Assembly: GCF_900176405.1 (NCBI RefSeq)
Contig: NZ_FWXJ01000005.1
Location: forward strand, 1 to 64,000
Length of the DNA: 64,000 nt
Source of the DNA: Polynucleobacter kasalickyi
GTDB taxonomy: Bacteria > Pseudomonadota > Gammaproteobacteria > Burkholderiales > Burkholderiaceae
Reading direction: 5' to 3'
The notes under the pieces were generated by a model that was not told the origin of the DNA, ran no database searches, and saw only the letters and a list, made by a program, of their open reading frames with translations. Positions within the stretch are counted from its first letter, which is position 1, and each line of letters opens with the position of its first letter. The position numbers and the translations under genes are program-made. Below, one piece after another: positions 29,902-44,956 of this stretch.

Positions 29902-32307
29902 TTAAAAGGTTGTACCGATTTGGAATTGGAAATTTTGAATGTGATCAACTTCAGTAGTATTCATAGGGAGCGCATAACTGAACTTTAATGGGCCAAGTGG
30001 TGAGATCCAAGCAATACCTAAACCATAAGAATACCTTAAGCCGCTAAAATTTGGCATTCCATCATAAACATTACCTGCATCAAAGAATCCAAAGAAACGC
30101 AATGTTTTGTCCGTACCAGATCCGGGAACTGGGAAGGTGTATTCAATGTTACCAATCATTTTTGATGGTCCACCAATAGGCTGATAAATGCCTAAGGTTT
30201 GGTTGTATGTTTGAGGTCCTAAAGAGCCAGGTGTGAAGCCTCTAACTGAACCGATACCACCAACATAGTAATTTTTGGTAATTGGAAAAGGATTGACGCC
30301 ATACGATGCACCATAACCCAATGTACCATTCAAAGATAAAACATTGGTTTTAGTAACTGGATAAAAGAATTGAGACTGATAATAAGCACGATAGTATCTA
30401 ACCTCAGCAACTGGTAATCCAAGCTCTAAGCTTACCTGTTGATAAAGACCACTTGTTGGAATTAAGGCACTATCTCTTCGATCTTTGGACCACCCTAAGG
30501 TGAGCGGTACGTTCCATGAACTTGCGGAATAGATGCCTAGATGTGGGTCATTTGCAGTTCCATCAACGAGGGACGGATCAAAACCGGACAACTGGGCTGC
30601 ATATTTCTGATATTGAATAGGTGTATTTTGAGTCGTATTCAGACTTAAATTTTCCACCCCTAAACCAACAAAGACTCTTCCTGTTTCAGAGTAAGGAATA
30701 CCTAAACGAGTTGTGGTACCAGCAGTAACGATCGTATAGTCTGCATCACCGAGGTAATAAAGAGGCCTAGAAGTTCTATAGTAAACATCCGTGTAACGAC
30801 TGATACCTTCATCTGTAAAATACGGATCAAACTGAGATACGACTAAGGTTCTATTAATTGAACCAGTATTTATGTTAAATCCAACGCTAGTACCTGTACC
30901 AAAAGCATTTTCTTGATTAATACCTGCGCTTAAGACTAAACCTTCCATAGAAGAGAAACCAGCACCTAAAGTAAAGGATCCAGTAGGTTTTTCAGTCACC
31001 TTGACATTCAAATCGACTTGATCGTTTGAACCAGGAATCTCTTGTGTACCAACATCTACCTCAGTAAAGTAGCCCAAACGATTAATACGATCCTTGGAGA
31101 GTTTAATTTTCTCCCCATCGTACCAAGAACTTTCAAACTGTCTCATTTCGCGACGAATAACGGTATCCCTAGTTTTAGCGTTACCAACCACGTTAATATT
31201 TCGCACATAAGCCCTTTTACCAGGATCAACAACCAATAAAAGATCAACTGTTTTATCTTCTTTCCTTAAGTCTGGTTGTGGATTAATTAAAGCAAAAGCA
31301 TAACCATAACTACCTAGCACATCAGCAATCGCTTTTGTTCCCATATTAAGTTTTGTAGCCGAATAGATATCTCCAGCTTTTAATGGGATTAAGGCCATCA
31401 ACTCGGACTCTTTACCGTACATTTCACCACCAAGTTTAATATTCTTGACGGTATATTGCTCTCCCTCAAAAATCTTAATCGTCAGAAAAACACCTTTTTT
31501 ATCAGGCGAAATTGAAACTTGAGTAGATTCAATATTAAATTCAAGATACCCTTGATTTAAATAGAACGATCTTAAAGTTTCTAAATCTGCGGTTAATTTT
31601 TGCTTAGAGTAGAGATTGTTTTTGGTGTACCAAGAAACCCAATTACCAACTGACAGTTGCATTTCCTCTTTTAGGCGACTTTCGGTAAAGACTTTATTGC
31701 CAATAATATTGATTTGAGCAATTTTAGAAACTAATCCCTCTTCAATATTTAAGAAAACTGAAACTTGATTACGTTCACCTGGGGTAACTGTAGTTACAAT
31801 TTCAGCATCATAAAACCCCTTGCTGACATATTGACGTTTAATTTCTTGCTCTGCGCGATCTACTAAAGATTTGTCATAATATCTTGCCTCGGAAAGACCG
31901 ATGGCCCTCAAAGCTTTAAGAATAGCTTCTTTATCAAACTCTTTCATGCCGGTAAAATCAATTTTAGAAATAGTTGGTCTTTCTTCAACGACAACAACTA
32001 AAACATTTTGATCATTTCTAACTTGAACGTCTTTAAAAAAACCAGTATTAAATAAACTTCTAATCGCATCAGATCCTTTTGAGTCATTAAAGGTATCACC
32101 TACTTTTACGGGTAAGTAGCTAAAAATAGTACCAGCTTCGACCCTTTGCAAACCCTCAACACGAATATCTTTGACAACAAATGGCTCGGCAGCCTTGACA
32201 TTAGAAACTGTCAGCAAAGAGCAAACCAATAGTACCCATATTCCAACAATGTTTTTTAATTTATTTTTAGTATTCAACGGAGCGCTCTTCTGTTCTTTAG
32301 AAATCAT
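29902..32307 (-). CDS. bamA: Outer membrane protein assembly factor BamA
   Basis: Central barrel of the BAM complex, which inserts beta-barrel proteins into the outer membrane. 801 residues: a long N-terminal basic region and signal segment (about 18-40, ending VKA-AE), five POTRA domains (about 43-440), then a 16-strand barrel. VRGFTPGSLGP carries the conserved VRGF of loop 6, and the last residue is Phe, as needed for barrel recognition. The ribosome site before ATG 32307 is poor. Confidence 0.97.
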   Translation of the reverse strand: MISKEQKSAPLNTKNKLKNIVGIWVLLVCSLLTVSNVKAAEPFVVKDIRVEGLQRVEAGTIFSYLPVKVGDTFNDSKGSDAIRSLFNTGFFKDVQVRNDQNVLVVVVEERPTISKIDFTGMKEFDKEAILKALRAIGLSEARYYDKSLVDRAEQEIKRQYVSKGFYDAEIVTTVTPGERNQVSVFLNIEEGLVSKIAQINIIGNKVFTESRLKEEMQLSVGNWVSWYTKNNLYSKQKLTADLETLRSFYLNQGYLEFNIESTQVSISPDKKGVFLTIKIFEGEQYTVKNIKLGGEMYGKESELMALIPLKAGDIYSATKLNMGTKAIADVLGSYGYAFALINPQPDLRKEDKTVDLLLVVDPGKRAYVRNINVVGNAKTRDTVIRREMRQFESSWYDGEKIKLSKDRINRLGYFTEVDVGTQEIPGSNDQVDLNVKVTEKPTGSFTLGAGFSSMEGLVLSAGINQENAFGTGTSVGFNINTGSINRTLVVSQFDPYFTDEGISRYTDVYYRTSRPLYYLGDADYTIVTAGTTTRLGIPYSETGRVFVGLGVENLSLNTTQNTPIQYQKYAAQLSGFDPSLVDGTANDPHLGIYSASSWNVPLTLGWSKDRRDSALIPTSGLYQQVSLELGLPVAEVRYYRAYYQSQFFYPVTKTNVLSLNGTLGYGASYGVNPFPITKNYYVGGIGSVRGFTPGSLGPQTYNQTLGIYQPIGGPSKMIGNIEYTFPVPGSGTDKTLRFFGFFDAGNVYDGMPNFSGLRYSYGLGIAWISPLGPLKFSYALPMNTTEVDHIQNFQFQIGTTF

Positions 32308-32365
32308 GTGGTTAATTCAATATTGTATTAGGTTAATTGGTCAATGATGAGAATTTCAAACTTAA

Positions 32366-33484
32366 TTATCCACTAAAAATTTTTAAAAAATCATTATAAA
32401 ATGCAATGCAGGTGACTAAGATTATTCCCATCAGTCCAACTTTAACAGCAAGGGCTCTGAATGCCTCGGAGATAGGACTTCCTGTTACGAGTTCCCAAGC
32501 ATCAAAAACCAGTTGGCCACCATCTAACATGGGCAAAGGAAGTAAATTCATTAAGCCCAGACTAATGCTGATGAGGGATAAAAAACCAAAATAAGCCACA
32601 ATTCCCGATTGAGCTGATTTACCTGCCATACCAGCAATTCCTATAGGGCCAGTAATCTGCTTAATTGAGGCATCACCTGTAATCAAGGATTTAATACTCA
32701 TTAGTGATACATAGGAGATATCAAAGACTCGCTCCGTCGCCAAATAAAAAGCTGTTGGTATATCAACATCTAAGTTAAATAATAAATCAACATCTGTTTT
32801 TGAAGGAATTAGTCCTAATTGACCAAACAAATCACCCTGAAAATTAATGTTTTGAATTTGTGAACTAGTAAACTGAACACGATATAGACCCTTACCCTCG
32901 TGATCCAACTCGAGTACAAAGCCGTTCTTAGTAAATACAGTTTTCAAAAGCTTCCAACGTAGACGGTTCCAACTTTGAATAGATTCGGTTTGAATAATTT
33001 GTTCAGTCATTGTCGAATCGAGCTCTAAAAAACCTCTAACCTCATCTCCTTCAACAATACCTAATTCAGCAGCCATAGAATTGATACCTGGCGCACTCAA
33101 AATAGGTCGAACTTGAATAGGTGAACTTAAAAAAAGAACCGCCAATAAAACCCATGCGAGTAAAAAGTTTGCCAATGGCCCAGCTAAAACAACGAGGGAG
33201 CGTTTCCAGAGTACTTGATGATTAAAAGCACGCAGCTTTTGTTCCTCACTTAAGAAGTCACCATTTCGATTATCAAGCATTTTGACGTAACCACCCAAAG
33301 GGATCAATGACAAGACAAATTCTGTATCGTTAGCACGAACCGGTTTTTTACGCCATAAGACTGGACCAAAGCCAATCGAAAATCGTTCCACAGTGATACC
33401 ACACCATTTTGCAGTGATGAAGTGACCAAACTCATGAAATCCAACCAAAATAAAAATGGCGATCAAAAAAGCCAGTAGTGACAT
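32366..33484 (-). CDS. rseP: Site-2 zinc metalloprotease RseP, short form
   Basis: Intramembrane protease that cuts anti-sigma factors and remnant signal peptides. Zn ligands His17/His21 and Glu18 lie in HEFGH, and the third ligand Asp is in LPLPMLDGG (about 321). Transmembrane segments are seen near 1-22, 95-118, 290-315 and 345-365. At 372 residues it is about 80 shorter than the E. coli enzyme: only one PDZ-sized region (about 120-215) fits between the membrane parts, whereas E. coli has two. It follows dxr and precedes bamA. Confidence 0.94.
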   Translation of the reverse strand: MSLLAFLIAIFILVGFHEFGHFITAKWCGITVERFSIGFGPVLWRKKPVRANDTEFVLSLIPLGGYVKMLDNRNGDFLSEEQKLRAFNHQVLWKRSLVVLAGPLANFLLAWVLLAVLFLSSPIQVRPILSAPGINSMAAELGIVEGDEVRGFLELDSTMTEQIIQTESIQSWNRLRWKLLKTVFTKNGFVLELDHEGKGLYRVQFTSSQIQNINFQGDLFGQLGLIPSKTDVDLLFNLDVDIPTAFYLATERVFDISYVSLMSIKSLITGDASIKQITGPIGIAGMAGKSAQSGIVAYFGFLSLISISLGLMNLLPLPMLDGGQLVFDAWELVTGSPISEAFRALAVKVGLMGIILVTCIAFYNDFLKIFSG

Positions 33485-33486
33485 AG

Positions 33487-34659
33487 TTAATTAATAGTTT
33501 GAATGTGTTTGTTAGTAAAGTCTCTGACCATTTTATCTGTCTCTAAAACTATTTCGAGATTATCAACATTACAAACTTCCAGAGTATTCAAAACAGTGTC
33601 AACAACCTCATTTATTTGTGTAAATTGAATTTGGTTATTTAAAAATGCTGCTACAGCGATTTCATTGGCTGCATTCATGATTGTAGGTGCCGTACCACCT
33701 TGCCCTGCTACTGCTCTAGCCAATTTCAGGAGAGGAAATCTCGCATCTTCAAGGGCATGAAAACTTAAATTAGAAATCATTTCAAAGTCAAGTTCTTGGA
33801 CGCCAGAGGAAATTCTGTTTGGCCATCCAAGGCCATAAGCAATGGGAGTTCTCATATCTGGAGCTCCCAATTGGGCAATAATAGATCCATCAATATATCG
33901 AACCATTGAGTGAATAATACTTTGAGGATGAATTACAACCTTAATCTTTTCAGGGGATGTATCAAATAACCACATTGCTTCAATTAACTCAAGCCCCTTA
34001 TTCATCATCGTAGCCGAATCAACAGAGATTTTCCTTCCCATTACCCAATTAGGATGTTTACAAGCTTCCGCAGGAGAAATATCTGGAAAACTATTCAATT
34101 CCCGATGTAAAAATGGTCCACCCGAAGCAGTTAGTAAAAGTTCTTTAACAGTATTGGCGGAACTTTGACCAATCTGATTCTGCGGTAAACATTGAAAAAT
34201 GGCATTGTGTTCACTATCGATGGGCAATAACTCAGCCCCACTTTGACGAACTAAGTTAATCATTAATTCACCTGACATCACAAGCGCTTCTTTATTAGCT
34301 AGTAATACCCTTTTGCCAAGTTTCGCGGCCTCTAAGGTAGGCAGCAAGCCAGCAGCTCCGACAATTGCTGCCATCACCGTATCAACTTGAGTCAACCGAA
34401 CAGCTTGAATTAATCCATCTAAACCATACATTACGGTAGTTGGTGATTCGCCTAATAGATCCCTTAACTTGGTTGCTAATTCTGCCGTACTGACAACTGC
34501 AATCTCGGGCCTAAACTCTAAGCATTGGCTTGCTAATTTTTCAATTTGCGTATTCGCTGAAAGAGATGAAATACAGTACTTATCAGGATGTTGACGAACC
34601 ACATCTAAAGTGTTTTCACCAATTGAACCTGTTGAACCCAATACGCAAAGATATCTCAT
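33487..34659 (-). CDS. dxr: 1-deoxy-D-xylulose 5-phosphate reductoisomerase
   Basis: Makes MEP from DXP with NADPH in the isoprenoid pathway. 390 residues. The Rossmann motif GSTGSIGENTLDV opens the protein; LANKEALVMSGE, PIDSEHNAIFQCL and the KISVDSATMMNKGLE block are family signatures with the metal and substrate ligands. The ATG overlaps the cdsA stop by four bases. Confidence 0.98.
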   Translation of the reverse strand: MRYLCVLGSTGSIGENTLDVVRQHPDKYCISSLSANTQIEKLASQCLEFRPEIAVVSTAELATKLRDLLGESPTTVMYGLDGLIQAVRLTQVDTVMAAIVGAAGLLPTLEAAKLGKRVLLANKEALVMSGELMINLVRQSGAELLPIDSEHNAIFQCLPQNQIGQSSANTVKELLLTASGGPFLHRELNSFPDISPAEACKHPNWVMGRKISVDSATMMNKGLELIEAMWLFDTSPEKIKVVIHPQSIIHSMVRYIDGSIIAQLGAPDMRTPIAYGLGWPNRISSGVQELDFEMISNLSFHALEDARFPLLKLARAVAGQGGTAPTIMNAANEIAVAAFLNNQIQFTQINEVVDTVLNTLEVCNVDNLEIVLETDKMVRDFTNKHIQTIN

Positions 34660-35492
34660 GAAATCACCTTAAACAAAAGTGCCGCTAGCGGTAAAACGGG
34701 CAATATTGCATCAATTCGGTCTAAAACCCCTCCATGCCCTGGTAACAAAGCACTACTATCTTTAACCTTTGCTAGCCTCTTCATTAAAGACTCAAATAAA
34801 TCCCCAACAACACTCATCACACTTAAGAATAATCCAATAAGCAGTACTAAGGTTAAGTTAAGTTCAGGCTGATTCGCAATTAAATACACACCGAGGATAA
34901 ATAGACAAACAACCAATCCACCTCCAAATGCACCCTCCCAGGATTTCCCAGGACTAATATTGATGGCTAATTTATTTTTACCAAACTTCTTTCCTGCAAA
35001 ATAGGCTCCAATATCAGCACACCAAACAATACCTATTACCGCAAGAAATAACCATCTACCCTGATCTCTCAGAACAAGAGCAGAACAAAATGCACTTATA
35101 AATATGAGAAAGCCCAATACGGATAACAAATTAGAAAATTTCAGTAATGAAAAATTTAAACTCTTCTTAAGAATAACAGGTACCACCACTAGCCATAAGG
35201 CTACACCAGCATAAATTGGGTATTGGAACAGGATGTTCATCATGACCGTATCAAGATCAAGGATGATGCCCTGATGTTGACCTAGCAAGCCTGCTAATGA
35301 GATGCCTACAAGAAGCGCATATGCTATCGGTAGATACTTATTGGAGGGCCATAGGAGTCTCCCCCACTCCCAAGCGCCAATGGATAAAATACCTATGAGT
35401 GATATATATAAATGCAAAGCCGGCAATAGGATAAGAATTGGTCCAAATAGTGTCAGAAGTACAATTGCTGTCCAAACTCTTGCTTTAAGCAT
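34656..35492 (-). CDS. cdsA: Phosphatidate cytidylyltransferase
   Basis: Makes CDP-diacylglycerol for phospholipid synthesis in the inner membrane. 278 residues with about eight hydrophobic segments. The CTP-transferase signature near the C-terminus is seen as [24 protein letters not shown], with the conserved Asp pair. It overlaps uppS by eight bases and dxr by four. Confidence 0.97.
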   Translation of the reverse strand: MLKARVWTAIVLLTLFGPILILLPALHLYISLIGILSIGAWEWGRLLWPSNKYLPIAYALLVGISLAGLLGQHQGIILDLDTVMMNILFQYPIYAGVALWLVVVPVILKKSLNFSLLKFSNLLSVLGFLIFISAFCSALVLRDQGRWLFLAVIGIVWCADIGAYFAGKKFGKNKLAINISPGKSWEGAFGGGLVVCLFILGVYLIANQPELNLTLVLLIGLFLSVMSVVGDLFESLMKRLAKVKDSSALLPGHGGVLDRIDAILPVLPLAALLFKVIS

Positions 35493-36261
35493 TTTTTACA
35501 ATTTGACTTTCCAATAATTGATGACCGGTTTGTCCAAACCTTCTCTCACGATGTCGATACCAAGACAATGCATCGGCAAATGCTTGTTTATCAAAGTCAG
35601 GCCAAAATATTGGTGTAAAGTACATTTCAGTGTATGCCAGCTGCCATACCAAAAAATTACTAATACGTTGCTCACCACCAGTACGAATAAACAAGTCAGG
35701 CTCAGGGGCATATGCCATCGATAAATAGGGATTGATCCATTCCTCTGTCATCTGTTCAGGCAAAATATCAGGATTATTTTCATATGCACACCGCATCGCA
35801 TTGAGGATATCCCAGCGACCCCCATAATTTGCGGCTACTGTCAAAACGAGTCCCGTATTGTTTTCTGTTTTTTGTTGAGCCTCCTTAGCACTCAATTGAA
35901 TTTCTTCGGAAAAAGCAGATAAATCACCAATAATTACGAGTTTTACATTGTTTTTGTGAAGTTTATTAATTTCACGTTTTAAAACCTTGAAAAACAAAGC
36001 CATTAAAAAACTTACTTCATCAGGGGGTCTGCGCCAGTTTTCTGTACTAAAAGCAAATAGAGTTAAATACTGAATGCCGTAGTTACTACACTCTTGGGCG
36101 ATGGTCCTTACTGCATCAACGCCTTTTGAGTGACCCGCCACTCTTGGGAGAAAGCGTTGATTCGCCCACCGACCATTACCATCCATGATGATTGCAACAT
36201 GGGCAGGAACAGCCTTGGGGGGCGGCACGGCTAGTGTAGAACTCTTAATTGTCGTTGTCAT
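35485..36261 (-). CDS. uppS: Undecaprenyl pyrophosphate synthase
   Basis: Cis-prenyl transferase that makes the C55 carrier for peptidoglycan and LPS. 258 residues. The catalytic Asp27 lies in [21 protein letters not shown] and the C-terminal [24 protein letters not shown] block are signatures. A ~20-residue N-terminal extension precedes the core. It follows frr by 23 bases. Confidence 0.98.
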   Translation of the reverse strand: MTTTIKSSTLAVPPPKAVPAHVAIIMDGNGRWANQRFLPRVAGHSKGVDAVRTIAQECSNYGIQYLTLFAFSTENWRRPPDEVSFLMALFFKVLKREINKLHKNNVKLVIIGDLSAFSEEIQLSAKEAQQKTENNTGLVLTVAANYGGRWDILNAMRCAYENNPDILPEQMTEEWINPYLSMAYAPEPDLFIRTGGEQRISNFLVWQLAYTEMYFTPIFWPDFDKQAFADALSWYRHRERRFGQTGHQLLESQIVKNA

Positions 36262-36284
36262 AAATTGAGTAGTTAGAGAAATCT

Positions 36285-36845
36285 CTATACAGTCATGATT
36301 TCTTTTTCTTTATCTTGCACTAATTTGTCAACTTCTGCTACAAATTTATCTGTTCTCTTTTGAACATCATCTTGACTACGACGCTCTTCATCCTCAGAAA
36401 TTAACTTATCTTTCGTTAGTTTTTTTAGACCTTCATTGGCTTCACGACGTAAGTTACGAATAGCAATTTTTGCATCCTCGCCTTCAGATTTAACGAGCTT
36501 AGCTAAGTCTTTTCTTCTTTCCTCAGTTAGGGCAGGCATCGGTACACGAATTACATTGCCTTGAGTGGCAGGATTAAGACCCAAATCAGAGTCTCTAATG
36601 GCCTTTTCTACAGCCTGTATCATTGGCTTTTCCCATGGCGTTACTGTAATCGTCCGAGCATCCGCCAAACCTAATGCAGCCACCTGCGAAATTGGAGTTG
36701 GATTACCGTAATAGTCAATTTGAATATGCTCCAAAATACCAGTATGGGCTCTACCAGTTCGAATTTTCGCCAATGAACTCTTAAAAGAGTCTATCGACTT
36801 CACCATTTTCTGGTCCGCGTTTGAGATAACTTCACTTGATGACAT
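36285..36845 (-). CDS. frr: Ribosome recycling factor
   Basis: Splits post-termination ribosomes with EF-G. 186 residues, standard length. Family blocks [19 protein letters not shown] and [19 protein letters not shown] are present. It lies 14 bases after pyrH in the conserved order rpsB-tsf-pyrH-frr. Confidence 0.98.
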   Translation of the reverse strand: MSSSEVISNADQKMVKSIDSFKSSLAKIRTGRAHTGILEHIQIDYYGNPTPISQVAALGLADARTITVTPWEKPMIQAVEKAIRDSDLGLNPATQGNVIRVPMPALTEERRKDLAKLVKSEGEDAKIAIRNLRREANEGLKKLTKDKLISEDEERRSQDDVQKRTDKFVAEVDKLVQDKEKEIMTV

Positions 36846-36859
36846 TAATTACTCCCTCA

Positions 36860-37570
36860 TTAGACGTGTACTAGGGTACCCTCAGGATCCCCGTTCACCA
36901 CTCGCATTAAAGCGCCTGGTTTCAAAATTGAAAAAACTTTAATTGGTAATTCACGATCTCTGCATAAAGCAAAAGCCGTCGCATCCATTACTTGTAAATT
37001 TTTAACGATGGCTTCATCAAAAGAAATCGTATCGTAACGTGTTGCTAATGGGTCTTTTTTAGGATCGCTTGAATAAATACCATCTACCTTCGTTGCTTTG
37101 AGAACGATATCAACATTCATTTCTGCACCCCGAAGGGCAGCTGCGGTATCGGTTGTAAAAAAAGGATTTCCAGTACCAGCAGCAAATATTACGACCTTAC
37201 CCTCGTTCATGTGACGAATTGCTCTTGGCCGAATATATGGTTCGACTACTTGATCCATTCTTAGAGCGGATTGCACTCTTGCTTCAACCCCTTTTTGACG
37301 TAATGAATCTTGTAAAGCTAAGGAGTTCATCATTGTTGCTAGCATCCCCATGTAATCAGCCGTTGCACGGTCCATCCCAGCGGCACCGCCTGCCACACCA
37401 CGGAAAATATTTCCACCACCAATAACAATTGCTAACTTAACACCTAATTGAACTACTTCAGAGATTTCTGTCGCCATCGCTTCAATGGTCAGAGGATTGA
37501 TTCCATAAGAATCATCTCCCATTAAGGCTTCACCAGATAATTTTAATAAAACACTTTGATAAGCTGGCAT
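36860..37570 (-). CDS. pyrH: UMP kinase
   Basis: Phosphorylates UMP to UDP; hexameric amino-acid-kinase fold. 236 residues from ATG 37570, chosen because [16 protein letters not shown] is the family start and GTGAG precedes it; an ATG at 37585 has no ribosome site. GGGNIFRG and [11 protein letters not shown] are signatures. It begins a new leftward run after the tsf terminator. Confidence 0.98.
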   Translation of the reverse strand: MPAYQSVLLKLSGEALMGDDSYGINPLTIEAMATEISEVVQLGVKLAIVIGGGNIFRGVAGGAAGMDRATADYMGMLATMMNSLALQDSLRQKGVEARVQSALRMDQVVEPYIRPRAIRHMNEGKVVIFAAGTGNPFFTTDTAAALRGAEMNVDIVLKATKVDGIYSSDPKKDPLATRYDTISFDEAIVKNLQVMDATAFALCRDRELPIKVFSILKPGALMRVVNGDPEGTLVHV

Positions 37571-37617
37571 AAACTCACTTTCCATTCAGATACAGATATT
37601 AAACATTATAAATCCCT

Positions 37618-37650
37618 AAAAAATAGGCGCTATGAAAAGCGCCTATTTTT
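37618..37650 (-). terminator. Intrinsic terminator after tsf
   Basis: A 13-bp stem AAAAATAGGCGCT / AGCGCCTATTTTT with an ATGAAA loop; read leftward it ends in a T-run. It separates rpsB-tsf from the pyrH run. Confidence 0.9.
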
Positions 37651-37670
37651 ATACTACTATAAGCATCAAT

Positions 37671-38558
37671 TTAAGAGGCGTTTTTAGCCGCTGCAACTTG
37701 CGCTGCAACTTCTGCAGCAAAATCATCCTGACGCTTTTCAATACCTTCACCAACAATATACATAGTGAATGATTGAATAGTTGTGTCATTCGCTTTCAAC
37801 ATTTGCTCAACAGTTTGTTTGTCGTTCTTCACAAAAGTCTGGTTTAAAAGAGAAACTTCTTTTAAAAACTTCTGTACAGAACCTTCAACCATCTTCGCAA
37901 CGATTTCAGCAGGCTTGCCTGATTCAGCTGCTTTTTGCTCAGCAACACTTCTTTCAGTAGCAATCTTGTCAGCAGGAACATCAGCTGTTGAAAGAGCTAC
38001 AGGCTTCATCGCTGCAATATGCATCGCAACATCTTTAGCTGCAGTTTCATTACCTTTGAACTCAACCAATACACCAATACGAGTACCGTGAATATAAGAA
38101 ACCAACTGATTTTCACCAGAAATTCTCTTAAAACGACGAATAGTCATGTTTTCACCGATACGACCGATGAGTTCAGCACGAGTTTCTTCAATTGTTTTAC
38201 CATCAACTGATAAACCAGATAAAGTTGCAATATCGTCATCAGCCACAGCATTTTTGACAACCAACTCAGCGCAATCTTTCGTAAACTTTAAAAAGTCATC
38301 ATTTTTTGAAACAAAATCTGTTTCGCAGTTGATTTCAATTAAAACGCCAGAAGTACCATCAATAAATGAGGCAATAACGCCTTCGGCCGTTACTCTAGAT
38401 GCAGCCTTACTAGCTTTGCTGCCTAATTTAACTCTTAGAATTTCTTCTGCTCTAACTAAATCACCATCAGCTTCAGTTAAAGCCTTTTTACATTCCATCA
38501 TTGGTGCGTCAGTTTTTGCTCTTAACTCACCAACCATTGCTGCCGTAATTGCCGCCAT
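37671..38558 (-). CDS. tsf: Elongation factor Ts
   Basis: Nucleotide exchange factor for EF-Tu. 295 residues. The N-terminal UBA-like domain has the signature [23 protein letters not shown]; the two-part core includes [14 protein letters not shown] and [16 protein letters not shown] [13 protein letters not shown]. Start and rpsB stop overlap as TAATG. Confidence 0.98.
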   Translation of the reverse strand: MAAITAAMVGELRAKTDAPMMECKKALTEADGDLVRAEEILRVKLGSKASKAASRVTAEGVIASFIDGTSGVLIEINCETDFVSKNDDFLKFTKDCAELVVKNAVADDDIATLSGLSVDGKTIEETRAELIGRIGENMTIRRFKRISGENQLVSYIHGTRIGVLVEFKGNETAAKDVAMHIAAMKPVALSTADVPADKIATERSVAEQKAAESGKPAEIVAKMVEGSVQKFLKEVSLLNQTFVKNDKQTVEQMLKANDTTIQSFTMYIVGEGIEKRQDDFAAEVAAQVAAAKNAS

Positions 38559-39304
38559 TATTCCTTCCCTTCTTCGATTGCTACTTCTTCATTTTCTTTA
38601 ATAGAATTTAGCACTTGCGTTACAGCACTTGCCTTGCCTTCAAGAATTGCATCAGCCATTCCACGAACATATAAAGAAACAGCTTTACTTGAATCATCAT
38701 TTCCAGGAATAATGTAATCAACGCCTTCTGGAGAGTGATTCGTATCGACTACGGCGATGACTGGAATACCAAGCTTTTTAGCTTCCGTTAAAGCAATTTT
38801 GTGATAACCGATATCCACGACGAAAATCGCATCTGGAATACCAGCCATATCTTGAATACCACCTAATGATTTGGCAAGTTTTTCAACATCGCGCTCATTC
38901 ATTAAGGCTTCTTTTTTGGACAAACGTTCCCAATCACCAGCTTCACGGGCTGCAGTCATTTCTTTTAAACGCTTGATTGAACCTTTAACTGTTTTGAAGT
39001 TTGTTAACGTACCACCTAACCAACGAGCATCAACATAAGGCATACCAGCACGCGCTGCTTCTTCAGCAATAATTTCTTTTGATTGACGTTTTGTGCCAAC
39101 AAATAGAATCGTGCCACGATTAGCTGAAATGGATTTTGCAAACTTTAACGCATCCTGAAATAAAGGAAGCGTCTTTTCTAAATTGATAATATGAATTTTG
39201 TTACGGTGGCCATAGATGTATGGGGCCATTTTTGGTGACCAGAAACGGGTTTGATGGCCAAAGTGGCAACCTGCTTCGATCATTTCGCGCATGGATACTG
39301 ACAT
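38558..39304 (-). CDS. rpsB: 30S ribosomal protein S2
   Basis: Small-subunit protein, 248 residues. [36 protein letters not shown] and the [27 protein letters not shown] block are all standard. A good ribosome site (GGAG) lies 6-7 bases from ATG 39304. A folded leader precedes it. Confidence 0.99.
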   Translation of the reverse strand: MSVSMREMIEAGCHFGHQTRFWSPKMAPYIYGHRNKIHIINLEKTLPLFQDALKFAKSISANRGTILFVGTKRQSKEIIAEEAARAGMPYVDARWLGGTLTNFKTVKGSIKRLKEMTAAREAGDWERLSKKEALMNERDVEKLAKSLGGIQDMAGIPDAIFVVDIGYHKIALTEAKKLGIPVIAVVDTNHSPEGVDYIIPGNDDSSKAVSLYVRGMADAILEGKASAVTQVLNSIKENEEVAIEEGKE

Positions 39305-39330
39305 TTTTTTCTCCTAAGGGTTTAAACTAA

Positions 39331-39378
39331 AGCCAAATCCTGATTACGCTAAAAAACGTCACCCCGGATGGTTTGGCT
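39331..39378 (-). promoter_or_regulatory. Structured rpsB leader, candidate S2 autoregulation site
   Basis: The mRNA leader of rpsB has 7-bp closing arms AGCCAAA / TTTGGCT, enclosing about 34 bases with a smaller internal pairing. It ends 26 bases upstream of the ATG. S2 represses its own operon in E. coli through a leader, so a similar role is an inference; the fold itself has not been matched to a known motif. Confidence 0.4.
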
Positions 39379-39469
39379 CGCGATTCTTTGATGCGTTAAA
39401 TAAACAATTTATTAGACCATTCATCAAAGTTTCAATATTATAAGATATTTTTAAGATAATTACTACAAA

Positions 39470-40291
39470 ATGAAACCTTTGTTTACCAACTCAACAGATC
39501 TCGATGGCATGCGTGAAGCTGGTCGATTAGCTAGTGAAGTACTTGATTTCATTACCCCCCACTTGCAAATTGGCGTTAGTACAGAAAAGATTGATCGCCT
39601 TTGCCATGAATATATGCGAGATGTCCAAAAGACGATTCCTGCGCCCTTAAACTACCAACCTCCAGGTTACCCTCCATTTCCGAAATCTATTTGTACCTCC
39701 GTTAACGACGTAATCTGTCATGGAATCCCTAGCGATCGCATTTTAAAATCTGGTGACATTGTTAATTTAGATATTACTGTGATTACCGAGGATGGTTTTT
39801 ATGGTGATACCAGTAGGATGTTTTTAATTGGCGAACCATCTATTTTGGCGAAGCGTCTTTGCCAGATTACCTATGAGTGCATGTGGTTAGGTATTGCAGT
39901 GGTAAAACCTGGCGCTCGTTTAGGCGATATTGGCTTTGCTATTCAAAATCATGCTGAAAAGGCTGGTTATTCAATTGTTAGAGAATATTGTGGCCATGGG
40001 ATTGGTAAGGTTTTTCATCAAGACCCTCAAATCCTTCACTACGGGCGGCAGGGTCAGGGTGAAGAATTATTAGAAGGCATGACCTTCACTATTGAACCAA
40101 TGATCAATGCTGGTAAAAGAGATATCCGAACCATGCCTGATATGTGGACTGTGAAAACAAAAGACCGGAGTCTTTCAGCACAATGGGAGCATACGGTATT
40201 AGTTACCGCAACCGGTGTAGAAGTACTAACAAAATCAGATCGATCACCACCAATACCTGAAATTGTTAAGCATAAGTTCAATGTAATTTGA
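39470..40291 (+). CDS. map: Methionine aminopeptidase type I
   Basis: Removes the initiator Met. 273 residues. Metal ligands are seen in DIVNLDITVITEDGFYGDTSRMF (two Asp), YCGHGIGKVFH (His), FTIEPMINAG (Glu) and QWEHTVLVT (Glu). It is divergent from rpsB, a common arrangement with rpsB-tsf, and its stop adjoins the glnD leader. Confidence 0.98.
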   Translation: MKPLFTNSTDLDGMREAGRLASEVLDFITPHLQIGVSTEKIDRLCHEYMRDVQKTIPAPLNYQPPGYPPFPKSICTSVNDVICHGIPSDRILKSGDIVNLDITVITEDGFYGDTSRMFLIGEPSILAKRLCQITYECMWLGIAVVKPGARLGDIGFAIQNHAEKAGYSIVREYCGHGIGKVFHQDPQILHYGRQGQGEELLEGMTFTIEPMINAGKRDIRTMPDMWTVKTKDRSLSAQWEHTVLVTATGVEVLTKSDRSPPIPEIVKHKFNVI

Positions 40292-40305
40292 GATCATTTA
40301 CAAAG

Positions 40306-44951
<4,646 letters not shown>

Positions 44952-44956
44952 TTAAT

